NCBI GenBank assembly: GCA_937973935.1
Contig: CALJJF010000184.1
Span: forward strand, 1-14,947
DNA: 14,947 nucleotides
Direction: 5' to 3'
Origin: MKRK01 sp001896915
Lineage (GTDB): Bacteria > Bacillota > Clostridia > Oscillospirales > Acutalibacteraceae
The notes beneath the pieces were generated by a model, which made no database searches, was not told the DNA's origin, and saw only the letters and a program-made list of their open reading frames with translations. Position 1 is the stretch's first letter. Every line of letters begins with the position of its first letter. This document shows positions 7,338-14,844 of this stretch, piece after piece. The position numbers and the translations under genes were made by a program.

Positions 7338-10300
7338 ATGAAGAGCGTGAAAAATCGGAGAATTTTCAGTATCGTGATTGCTTTGGCAATCGTCATCACA
7401 GTGGTATTCACTGCAATACCACTCACGGCATCTGCAACCAATACCACTTACTATGTAGACTCAACGACCGGTAATGACTCAAACAACGGTACAAGTCAAA
7501 GCAGTGCGTGGCAGACGCTCAGCAAGGTAAACGCAACCACCTTCGGACCCGGTGACACGATTTTATTCAAACGGGACTGCATCTGGATCGGGACGCTCTA
7601 TCCAAAAGGCTCCGGCTCGGTTGACGGACGCATCACCATCGATGCATACGGAACCGGAAATCTCCCCTTGATCAACGGCAACGAAGAATACTATACAGCA
7701 ACAGATCCCATTGATTCGGCGGTCTATCTCAACAACCAAAGCTATATCACCATCAGAAACCTTGAGGTGGTCAATGATTCCCGGGTGTTGGCGGACCGGT
7801 CCGGGATTCATGTGGATGCAACCTCAAACGCTTGTGGCAATATTACCATAGAAAATAACAAGGTACATAACATCGCCAGCAATGGAGACGACGGCAACCA
7901 TGCAGCCATTGCCGCCATATCCATCTTGCCAAGAGGCTACAAAGCCGTTACCAATGTTCTCATCCAAAACAATGAGGTCTATACAACAGGCAGCACCGGT
8001 ATTTATGCCAGCTCCGGCGTCAACGGCACAACGTCCTCCGGTATGATTGTCAGAAACAATTATCTCCATGACATTGGCGGCGATGGGATTCTGGCAATCA
8101 ACTCAGAAGCACCGCTAGTGGAGTATAACGTGGTGGAAAGCTCCCATGTAAGATCCTTGCAGTGGTGTGTTGCCATCTGGTCCTTCAACTGCGACAATGC
8201 AGTCATTCAATACAACGAGTCATTCAACACCAAAACCACCATAGACGGACAGGGCTTTGACAGCGATTATCAATGCCATAACTCCTTGTTTCAGTATAAC
8301 TATGCCCACAACAACGAGGGCGGGTTCTTGCTGATCTGCTGTGAACCCACCAACTGGGACGGCGGTGTTTCTTACAATGACGGCACGGTAGTCCGCTATA
8401 ATATCAGCCAGAATAACGGCAGAGCCGAAATGAGCCTGGTCACTAAAGTCACCAACACCACCATTTATAATAGCACCATGTACATTGCATACGGTTCTAT
8501 GACCGATGTGGTACAGCAAGGTACCAAAGAAGGGATATATCCCGACAACACCAAGTTTTATAATAACATCATTTATAACTTAGGCTATGGCAACTACACC
8601 ATTGCCAACTGCACCAATTTGGAGTGGGATTATAACCTGTTCTTCGGCAACCATCCATCGGGAGAACCGACGGATGCCCATAAGCTGACCTCTGACCCGC
8701 AATTCGTCAATGTCGGCTCCGGCGGCGTGGGCAGAAGCTCGGTCAACGGCTATCGGCTGAACAGTGCTTCCCCGGCACTGGCATCGGGCAGGATCAAAGC
8801 CAACAACGGTGGATTGGACTTTTTCGGAAACGCAGTATCCTCCAGCACAGCACCCAACCGGGGCGCTTATAACGGACCCGGCATCTCGGGCACCACAACC
8901 ACATACCCCACCAGACAATATGTAACGGTAGATCCTATGGAAACAGCCACTCCCTATGTCCAGTGGGGTGTGGGTCCCACCGGAACAATTGCCCTGAGCA
9001 CCGAACAGGTAAACCCGAACACCGCCAGCACTAAATCCATGAAGGTTTCCTATGTCCCTAACAGTACGGGAGCAACCCAAATGCATACCAGCAATGCCAC
9101 CATTCTGAACGCTGTGAAAAGTGCCTATCAGGGATTTTATTCCGAAGGTATGCGGCTATGGGCCAAGTTTACAGCAGGAACACCGGCAAAATACAAGGTG
9201 ACCATCACTCTGTTCTCCAGCTATTCTGTCCCTGGCGTGGGAACCGTGTTTGGCTGTACCAGAACGGCGCCGGAAGCCAGCGGATGGGTTACCATGTACT
9301 GGGGTACCTTTGGCGGCAGCAAAAAGCTCAGTGATATATCCGAAGCGGACAGAAGTGCCTTTTTTGCCGGGCTGAACGCCATAGAAATCACCTTCGATGC
9401 GACCAGCGGCGTAACACAGACGGTGTATTTTGACGACATGCAGATGTTCGGAACAAACGTCGCACCGCCCACTACTACAAGCACCACCGCAATTCCACCC
9501 AACAGTAAAACAAAATATGAGTGTGAAATTCTGGCGGCAACCACTTCCTCCGGCGACAGCCAAGGCAATGTGGTCAACCAGGATGCCAGCGTCGGCAATG
9601 TCAACGCATTGACAGCCAACGCCGTCGGGGACTATGTACAATACACCATTCCGGGTGTTACGGCGGCTACGTATACCGTGAAAGCAAGGATCAAGCTGGA
9701 CAATGCCAAGGGAAGCTATCAGTTGACCGTCAACGGTACCAATGTAGGCAGCGTGATTGACTGCTATAACACCGGCAATATGTTCGGGGAGGTAAATCTG
9801 GGCAATGTGGTAATTGCATCCACAGGAAACCAGACCTTCCGCTTTACCGTTACCGCAAAAAACACGGCCAGCTCCGGCTTCAGCGGAATGTTTGACTGCA
9901 TTGAGCTGACCACTCCGCCACAGGGGACGGTTACTACAACCACGACGACCAGTACCACAGCGGCAACTACATCTACCACAACGACCACGACCACAGCACC
10001 CGGCACATTGATGTGGGAAGACTTTGAAGAAAGCATGCCTTCCGTGGGATTTCTGGGAACAGCCGCCTCAACACCGGGCACGGTCATCAGCGGCGGCACA
10101 CGCACCGCCTCCACAAGGGCTACGGCAGAGCTGTCCACGGAAGCATTCGCACTTGGTTCCAAGTCGCTGAAAATCAATTCTGCGGTCAATACCTATCAGG
10201 TAACGGATTACAGAGACCAGCAGGTGGTGATCACCAAATCATCGGGACTGTTTTCCACTGGCGCTACAGGCGTTCGTTTCTGGGCAAAAACAGACGGTGC

Positions 10301-10535
10301 CAGCTTATCTCTGGCAGGAATTTATCTCAATGCAGGCTCCACCATGTATCAGATGTCGGGCACAAAACCCACCTTTACCTCCACTGGTACATGGTATGAA
10401 ATCCCCTACACGAGCTTCGGCAGCCTGACAGCGGCAAACGCAGGGACCATTGACAAAATAACCTTCACCAACAATCTCAACAGCGCAACCCCGAATTATT
10501 ACGTCGACGCAATCATGAGCTACGGAATAACTTAA
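7338..10535 (+). CDS. Secreted right-handed beta-helix glycan-degrading enzyme with three accessory modules
   Basis: This is a 1065-residue exported protein. GGAGGAG (7326-7332) five bases before the ATG fixes the start. The signal peptide has KSVKNRR, a hydrophobic core and a likely cut after ASA (residue 33). The mature part opens with TYYVDSTTGNDSNNGTS, the usual start of bacterial parallel beta-helix (PL1/PL9/GH141-like, DUF1565-type) proteins. The helix runs to about residue 515, with many short NN/YN turn repeats such as ITIENNKVHNI and VLIQNNEVYTTGSTGIYAS, and a GQGFDSD segment near residue 308. Next comes a beta module at about 530-708 ending VYFDDMQMFG, a short linker, a CBM6/35-like domain at about 721-861 starting YECEILAAT, a Thr linker, and a last module at about 888-1065 ending YYVDAIMSYG. 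Modules one and three resemble those of gene 2. Pectin or another acidic plant polysaccharide is a likely target; lyase versus hydrolase cannot be decided by eye. Confidence 0.85.
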   Translation: MKSVKNRRIFSIVIALAIVITVVFTAIPLTASATNTTYYVDSTTGNDSNNGTSQSSAWQTLSKVNATTFGPGDTILFKRDCIWIGTLYPKGSGSVDGRITIDAYGTGNLPLINGNEEYYTATDPIDSAVYLNNQSYITIRNLEVVNDSRVLADRSGIHVDATSNACGNITIENNKVHNIASNGDDGNHAAIAAISILPRGYKAVTNVLIQNNEVYTTGSTGIYASSGVNGTTSSGMIVRNNYLHDIGGDGILAINSEAPLVEYNVVESSHVRSLQWCVAIWSFNCDNAVIQYNESFNTKTTIDGQGFDSDYQCHNSLFQYNYAHNNEGGFLLICCEPTNWDGGVSYNDGTVVRYNISQNNGRAEMSLVTKVTNTTIYNSTMYIAYGSMTDVVQQGTKEGIYPDNTKFYNNIIYNLGYGNYTIANCTNLEWDYNLFFGNHPSGEPTDAHKLTSDPQFVNVGSGGVGRSSVNGYRLNSASPALASGRIKANNGGLDFFGNAVSSSTAPNRGAYNGPGISGTTTTYPTRQYVTVDPMETATPYVQWGVGPTGTIALSTEQVNPNTASTKSMKVSYVPNSTGATQMHTSNATILNAVKSAYQGFYSEGMRLWAKFTAGTPAKYKVTITLFSSYSVPGVGTVFGCTRTAPEASGWVTMYWGTFGGSKKLSDISEADRSAFFAGLNAIEITFDATSGVTQTVYFDDMQMFGTNVAPPTTTSTTAIPPNSKTKYECEILAATTSSGDSQGNVVNQDASVGNVNALTANAVGDYVQYTIPGVTAATYTVKARIKLDNAKGSYQLTVNGTNVGSVIDCYNTGNMFGEVNLGNVVIASTGNQTFRFTVTAKNTASSGFSGMFDCIELTTPPQGTVTTTTTTSTTAATTSTTTTTTTAPGTLMWEDFEESMPSVGFLGTAASTPGTVISGGTRTASTRATAELSTEAFALGSKSLKINSAVNTYQVTDYRDQQVVITKSSGLFSTGATGVRFWAKTDGASLSLAGIYLNAGSTMYQMSGTKPTFTSTGTWYEIPYTSFGSLTAANAGTIDKITFTNNLNSATPNYYVDAIMSYGIT
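9933..9995 (+). repeat. Thr-rich linker 2 of the beta-helix gene
   Basis: Twenty-one codons of mostly Thr with Ser and Ala separate the CBM6/35-like domain from the C-terminal module. A shorter, Pro-containing linker lies near 9465-9500. Confidence 0.85.
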
Positions 10536-10585
10536 TAGGAACAAAGGCGAAAAATCCGACTGTTTCAACTGTTCAGAGATAGCCC

Positions 10586-10624
10586 AAATAACCCCTGCAA
10601 GCTTTACGCTTACAGGGGTTATTT
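10586..10624. terminator. Bidirectional terminator after the beta-helix gene
   Basis: AAATAACCCCTG (10586-10597) and CAGGGGTTATTT (10613-10624) form a perfect 12-bp outer stem. Inner AAGC and GCTT extend it past one C-A mismatch. The T-rich distal arm gives a modest tail on either strand. It lies 51 nt after the stop codon and roughly marks the change to A+T-rich sequence. Confidence 0.8.
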
Positions 10625-10711
10625 AATGAAAGAAATAAAATTATAATTTTTCTCAACAAGTGTTACACATAGAATATTTCGACAATATTAAATATATTTT
10701 TACATTTGATT
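10625..10711. other. A+T-rich spacer with no gene
   Basis: The stretch between the beta-helix gene and the NACHT gene (10536-10920) holds no credible gene. It contains the terminator, this featureless A+T-rich spacer, two promoters and the inverted repeats listed separately. Confidence 0.5.
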
Positions 10712-10740
10712 TTGTAATTTGTTTGAAATCATGCTATAAT
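10712..10740 (+). promoter_or_regulatory. Promoter P1 of the NACHT gene (extended -10)
   Basis: TTGTAA (10712-10717), exactly 17 nt, then TATAAT (10735-10740) preceded by TGC, an extended -10. A transcript from here has a leader of roughly 175 nt containing the inverted repeats at 10794-10862. Confidence 0.75.
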
Positions 10741-10793
10741 AGATAAAATAATTTAATTCATTTAAAATGTCAGTGAGATGTCTGTTATGGGAA

Positions 10794-10862
10794 TTCTGAT
10801 TATCTATTAAGGTTTGTTTGAGACAAACAAACGACGGATGGAAAATGCTATAATAATCAGAA
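10794..10862. promoter_or_regulatory. Nested inverted repeats in the NACHT leader
   Basis: Inner dyad: GTTTGTTTG (10812-10820), AGA, CAAACAAAC (10824-10832), a perfect 21-bp palindrome apart from its 3-nt centre. Outer dyad: TTCTGATTAT (10794-10803) and ATAATCAGAA (10853-10862), perfect over 10 bp. The second promoter -10 lies between the inner palindrome and the outer right arm. It may be an operator for a dimeric repressor, a structured leader RNA, or both. Confidence 0.5.
10846..10854 (+). promoter_or_regulatory. Promoter P2 of the NACHT gene (extended -10)
   Basis: TGC-TATAAT at 10846-10854 repeats the ten bases ATGCTATAAT of the upstream promoter. No good -35 is present; the 21-bp palindrome covers the place where one would lie, so activator or repressor control is plausible. 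Confidence 0.5.
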
Positions 10863-10920
10863 AGAGAACCCAAATAATGATTTAAACATCTTTGCAAAGA
10901 ATAAAAAAGGTGGGCATATC

Positions 10921-13900
10921 TTGAAAAAAGTAGTCTTGATAATCGCTATAGTTTTACTTTCGTTTTTATGTGGTTTGAAATTATACACGAGCAGCAGTAG
11001 CTTTCAGATTGATTATTCAAAATTGCAAACAAGAAATGATTATCAGAATAGGATAGATATTGTCCCTCAGAGTATAAGCAAATCAATGGTTCTGCTTCGT
11101 AATAGCAATTTTCACGGTTTACCTTTTGACCTTTCAGGAGAATACCATCGTGAAGAAATTGACCCCGGTGCAACCGAGATAGAAACCGAGAACGGCATAC
11201 CAATGAAAAATATTAACTATATGTGGAAAAGAAATAATTCAAACGGAGATACCAACCTCACAATATATTTTCTGAATAACTATTCTTGCTTTATAATATT
11301 TCCTAGTGAGAATATGAAACAAACCTATTCTTTTATTTATGATAATGGAAAAATGGAATTAAGAGATAAATATTTTAATGTTGATTCATATGGTTGCAAC
11401 TTTAAGTACCCCAATAACAAGGGGGCAGTCGTCTTAAATCAGTCTTCGGGTACTTATAAGCCAAACAATACACAAAAAAATGATGCGGCAGGTGAGCAAC
11501 AACAAAATTGGTTTCATGATTTTTTAAATGATGCAATTATTCCTTGGATATGGGAAATATTTGCAGGTGGAATAGGTTTTATCGTTGTTTTCATATTCAT
11601 CTTTAATAGGACATCTCAATTGCTGAAGAAAAGATATAAACATTATCTGAAAGAAGCGTTATTCCCTGAGGAACATACTTGGTTTGGAAATAACTCACCC
11701 AATGATATTTATGTGTCAGTTAAGGTTTATTTGAATGAAGGGCTAAAGGAATTTAATTTGTTGAATTATTTTTCCGCTGCAATCTCTGGAAAGGAAGCAG
11801 CAGTACATGCTATTCTTGGTAATGCAGGAGAAGGTAAAACATTTTCTATATCAAGAGTGGCTTTGGGGATTTTAAATGGCTTTGGTTTCAATAAAAAAAG
11901 CGAAAAACATATATATAAAAAGGTGACAAATTTAATACCGATAATATTGAACTTTTCCGAAATTTCAGATAGTAGAAGCGATGATGATATTATAAATTAC
12001 ATCTATGAAAAAATTCATAAGGTTGCAAAAAAGAAAAGAGGACGGCTTCTTACAAGTACAAAAGGGCGAGTTTTACGAGTGATTACACGATATCTTTCGC
12101 TTGGAAAATTTGTAATATTCATAGATGGCTATGACGAAATAGTAAATACGGAAACCAGACTTGCGTTTTCTAATATATTAATGAATTTTATGAGCGAATA
12201 CGAGAGATGTAGCTTTATTATTACTTCAAGAACTCAGATATATAAAGAAGAACGATTTGCCAATATTCTATCACAAAACACCCTGTATCTATCACCATTG
12301 TCGAATGAACAGATCCGTGAGTTCTTAGGGAAATGGTCTTTTCCAGAAAACAAGTCCGGAACTGAATTATATCAGAGAATCGTTAATACTGTTCAGCTTG
12401 AAAGTGTGGTTAAAAATCCTTTACTATTAACTATGATTGCTCATACATATAGTAATTCTAACTTTTCATTTTTAGAAAGCAGGCTAAACCTATATCAGCA
12501 ATGTTGTGAGTGTTTATTAAAAAATTGGGAAGATAAAAAAAGAATGTTCAAAAGACTAAGGAGATATACAACACTTGATAATACCGAGTTAAAAATGGAA
12601 TTATTGTCACTTACAGCATATCATCTATATCAAAATAATAGCTCGAATATAAAGGAAAGTAAATTGCTCGAGCTATGGAGCGACCACTGTTCTGAACCGG
12701 TTTATTATCACGGCAAATCAAAGGACGTACTGGATGATATTTTGAATCAAAGCGGATTGCTCGAAAAGACAGATGATAATCATTTGCGATTTCGACATAG
12801 ATCTTTTTTTGAGTACTTTATTGCCAGGTACATGTCGAAACTAGAGATAGACACATTGCGGCTTTATAATAATGTTCAGAATGAACAGAATATTTTATTC
12901 TTTTATTTGTCAATGATCGACGATGAGTTGGTTGTAACAAAGTTTATGGAAGATAACCTCAATTATACCAAATTGATACAAGATATTCTGATTGAACGTA
13001 AAATTAAAAATGCCAGTGTTGTACGAAAAGTCACCATCGATATATTAAAATCAACCAATTACAGGGATATTACCCAGTTGCAAGCGTTAGGTTATATAGC
13101 ACAGCAATATAATGAAGTAGAATCATTAATTAAGAAAAATCTTTCGGATAAGCTTTCAACTTGTGAAAGCGAACAGATTAAAGTCAACATCATTGTGGGG
13201 CTTATGATTTTCTGCGACAAAGATTTTCTATACAATCTGTTGAGTGTCCATCTTGAAGAAATTAATTTAAATTATTTAGTGCAATATTCCGGCGATATGA
13301 TTGATGATTTGGCAAAAGAAATAATAGGTCTGATAATTGATGAAAAGATTAAAATACATTTCATTGAATTGCTCGCAAGAACATATCGTTTTGAAGCGAT
13401 TTACAACATTTACAAGTATGGTGTGGGTACCGATAAAGATTTAGCAACAATAGGGATGCTTTATATGTCAAGAGAACCAGCGTTACTTGATTGGCTTGAA
13501 TCTAAAAAGTTTTATGAGAGTGCAAGTGAGGAATGCAAGAAAGATTCAAGGCATTTACAAGATAAGTATGGTTGGATTGAAAATGAATTTACAGATTCAG
13601 CACGAGAAAATCTTTTTATGCTTATTCATTTAAGTAAAAATATAATCAAAGATAGATTGGGATTAAATATTGCTTTAATACAAAATCAAATTGCTTTTTT
13701 ATTAAGTTACATTATCAGCGAAGAGGAAGATGAAGTTAGAAGTGAATTGATAAATATAAAAGAATTTGAAGTGAAATCCGTTGTAGAATTTGCATATCAT
13801 TGGGGTCGAAGAAAAAAGAAAAGAAGACTTTTCTTTCATTTAAACGGATTAGTTAATATTTCTGTTCTTAATAGGATCATCATATATACTATAATTGCAC

Positions 13901-14301
13901 TGCTTTTTCTCCAACTGATCATGTATCTATTTGAGCATACTAAAATATTAGATTTATTCTACATAGGATGGGAAATTCGGTTTGAACATATGAAAGATAT
14001 ATCCATACTGCCATTTAATTCTTTCTATTTTGTTTTCTTGTTTGGACTATTTTTCATTAGTGGAATAATAAATATATTCCAAAGAAAAAAAGATTATAGT
14101 ACTGATTCAATCTTACTAACGATTATGCTCTCATTGTTGTTTTCATTCATTTATGAGTTGGTTGTCCAGAATATTACCTTTCGGTTAACTACAATAACGA
14201 CAATTCTATTGGTTTGTTTTTTAGAAATAGTGAAGCATCGTAACAATTACCCTTCATTTAAAGAGCCGCAGTATAGTAAGATAATTAAGTATTTAGCATA
14301 A
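10921..14301 (+). CDS. Membrane-anchored NACHT-family NTPase with extracytoplasmic domain
   Basis: This is a 1126-residue protein. Start TTG at 10921 is supported by AAAGGTGGG seven bases upstream and by the hydrophobic segment directly after it (residues 4-20, MKKVVLIIAIVLLSFLCG). Residues about 26-205 are polar with two Cys (NYSCF, SYGCN) and should lie outside. A second membrane segment is at about 211-229. The cytoplasmic NACHT core has Walker A GNAGEGKT (300-307), Walker B FIDGYDEI (about 400-407), the SRT sensor (436-438), an NPLLLT winged-helix entry (about 499-504) and the FRHRSFFEYF box (about 624-633) typical of bacterial NACHT proteins. A helical region of about 340 residues follows, then four membrane segments (about 986-1004, 1034-1052, 1063-1082, 1089-1105). 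NACHT proteins are STAND-class ATP switches, many of them anti-phage. A transmembrane sensor or pore-forming effector is inferred from topology. Codon use is far more A+T-rich than in the upstream genes, suggesting transfer. Confidence 0.88.
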   Translation: MKKVVLIIAIVLLSFLCGLKLYTSSSSFQIDYSKLQTRNDYQNRIDIVPQSISKSMVLLRNSNFHGLPFDLSGEYHREEIDPGATEIETENGIPMKNINYMWKRNNSNGDTNLTIYFLNNYSCFIIFPSENMKQTYSFIYDNGKMELRDKYFNVDSYGCNFKYPNNKGAVVLNQSSGTYKPNNTQKNDAAGEQQQNWFHDFLNDAIIPWIWEIFAGGIGFIVVFIFIFNRTSQLLKKRYKHYLKEALFPEEHTWFGNNSPNDIYVSVKVYLNEGLKEFNLLNYFSAAISGKEAAVHAILGNAGEGKTFSISRVALGILNGFGFNKKSEKHIYKKVTNLIPIILNFSEISDSRSDDDIINYIYEKIHKVAKKKRGRLLTSTKGRVLRVITRYLSLGKFVIFIDGYDEIVNTETRLAFSNILMNFMSEYERCSFIITSRTQIYKEERFANILSQNTLYLSPLSNEQIREFLGKWSFPENKSGTELYQRIVNTVQLESVVKNPLLLTMIAHTYSNSNFSFLESRLNLYQQCCECLLKNWEDKKRMFKRLRRYTTLDNTELKMELLSLTAYHLYQNNSSNIKESKLLELWSDHCSEPVYYHGKSKDVLDDILNQSGLLEKTDDNHLRFRHRSFFEYFIARYMSKLEIDTLRLYNNVQNEQNILFFYLSMIDDELVVTKFMEDNLNYTKLIQDILIERKIKNASVVRKVTIDILKSTNYRDITQLQALGYIAQQYNEVESLIKKNLSDKLSTCESEQIKVNIIVGLMIFCDKDFLYNLLSVHLEEINLNYLVQYSGDMIDDLAKEIIGLIIDEKIKIHFIELLARTYRFEAIYNIYKYGVGTDKDLATIGMLYMSREPALLDWLESKKFYESASEECKKDSRHLQDKYGWIENEFTDSARENLFMLIHLSKNIIKDRLGLNIALIQNQIAFLLSYIISEEEDEVRSELINIKEFEVKSVVEFAYHWGRRKKKRRLFFHLNGLVNISVLNRIIIYTIIALLFLQLIMYLFEHTKILDLFYIGWEIRFEHMKDISILPFNSFYFVFLFGLFFISGIINIFQRKKDYSTDSILLTIMLSLLFSFIYELVVQNITFRLTTITTILLVCFLEIVKHRNNYPSFKEPQYSKIIKYLA

Positions 14302-14501
14302 TATAATTAAATTTAGAGCGATGTTATTAGATTGTTGTTGATGTTGGAATGTTGAATAAGAGTGCATTGCGAATGTCAAAGTTCATCGAAAGAAAGGATA
14401 ATCATAAGTGCTAATTATAATACATTTACTAACCTCGCATTATGTTTACACCAAAAACAAATATTAATAATGGTTCTGCTGTTGAAATATACAAAAAATC
14501 G
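14302..14501. other. Gene-free A+T-rich stretch after the NACHT gene
   Basis: Nothing convincing is seen. An 83-codon open frame crossing this region has no ribosome site, runs through the next hairpin and ends inside the RHH promoter, so it is not called. Confidence 0.5.
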
Positions 14502-14541
14502 AATGAGCAAGCGGGGTGGATTTCAACCCCGCTTGCTCATT
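14502..14541. terminator. Strong bidirectional hairpin terminator downstream of NACHT
   Basis: AATGAGCAAGCGGGGT (14502-14517) and its exact complement (14526-14541) make a 16-bp stem with an 8-nt loop. It is followed by TTCAAAATTTTT on the plus strand and preceded by AAAAAATC, which is a T tract on the minus strand. It separates the NACHT and RHH transcription units. Confidence 0.85.
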
Positions 14542-14562
14542 TCAAAATTTTTAAATTTGTAC

Positions 14563-14591
14563 TTGACATTTTGTGCCCACCACAATATAAT
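14563..14591 (+). promoter_or_regulatory. Perfect consensus promoter of the RHH gene
   Basis: TTGACA (14563-14568), exactly 17 nt, and TATAAT (14586-14591) match the housekeeping consensus at all 12 positions. The transcript should start near 14598, giving a leader of about 25 nt. So strong a promoter usually needs repression, consistent with the flanking half-sites. Confidence 0.93.
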
Positions 14592-14604
14592 AGATGTGGG
14601 CACA
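14572..14604. promoter_or_regulatory. Inverted-repeat operator flanking the -10 box
   Basis: TGTGCCCAC (14572-14580) and GTGGGCACA (14596-14604) are perfect inverted copies 15 nt apart, and the -10 box lies between them. Each half is itself nearly palindromic (GTG-CC-CAC). Two RHH dimers binding here would block the polymerase, so this is probably the operator of the RHH protein encoded just downstream. Confidence 0.75.
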
Positions 14605-14622
14605 TTAAAGTGAGGTGAAAAA

Positions 14623-14805
14623 ATGCCTGATAAAAAAATGGGGCGTCCTGTGTCAGACAATCCCAAGGACAGAATGATTAAGATACGAATGGATGCAGAA
14701 ATGATGGAAATGCTGGATGAATGCAGTACGGAATTGGAACTCAATCGTTCGGAAGTCGTTAGAAAAGGGATTAAAAAGATTCATGACGAACTCGATGAAA
14801 AGTAA
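14623..14805 (+). CDS. Small ribbon-helix-helix (CopG/Arc-type) transcriptional repressor
   Basis: This is a 60-residue protein. GAGGTG (14612-14617) lies five bases before the ATG. After a basic N-terminus with a GRP motif (MPDKKMGRPVSDNPKD), residues 17-24 (RMIKIRMD) form the DNA-contacting beta strand, 25-38 the first helix (AEMMEMLDECSTEL) and about 42-57 the second helix (RSEVVRKGIKKIHDEL). This is the classic RHH layout and length, as in CopG, Arc or toxin-antitoxin and plasmid repressors. The consensus promoter and inverted half-sites directly upstream strongly suggest autorepression. No partner toxin or replication gene is visible before the window ends about 140 nt later, so whether it is an antitoxin, a copy-control protein or a stand-alone regulator is unknown. 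Confidence 0.88.
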   Translation: MPDKKMGRPVSDNPKDRMIKIRMDAEMMEMLDECSTELELNRSEVVRKGIKKIHDELDEK

Positions 14806-14807
14806 AC

Positions 14808-14844
14808 GGAAGCGGCTCCTCTGTGACAAGAAACAGCCGCCTCC
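14808..14844. other. Hairpin after the RHH gene
   Basis: GGAAGCGGCT (14808-14817) pairs with AGCCGCCTCC (14835-14844) with one A-C mismatch, 2 nt after the RHH stop codon. No T tract follows on the plus strand; a weak T-rich tail exists on the minus strand. A second dyad, ATCAACG (14869-14875) with CGTTGAT (14893-14899), lies downstream. Neither can be assigned a role with the window ending here. Confidence 0.35.

Noticed and set aside
14362..14613. 83-codon plus-strand open frame between the NACHT and RHH genes
   Set aside because: It crosses the 16-bp terminator stem and the RHH promoter and operator, has no ribosome site, and the protein looks random.
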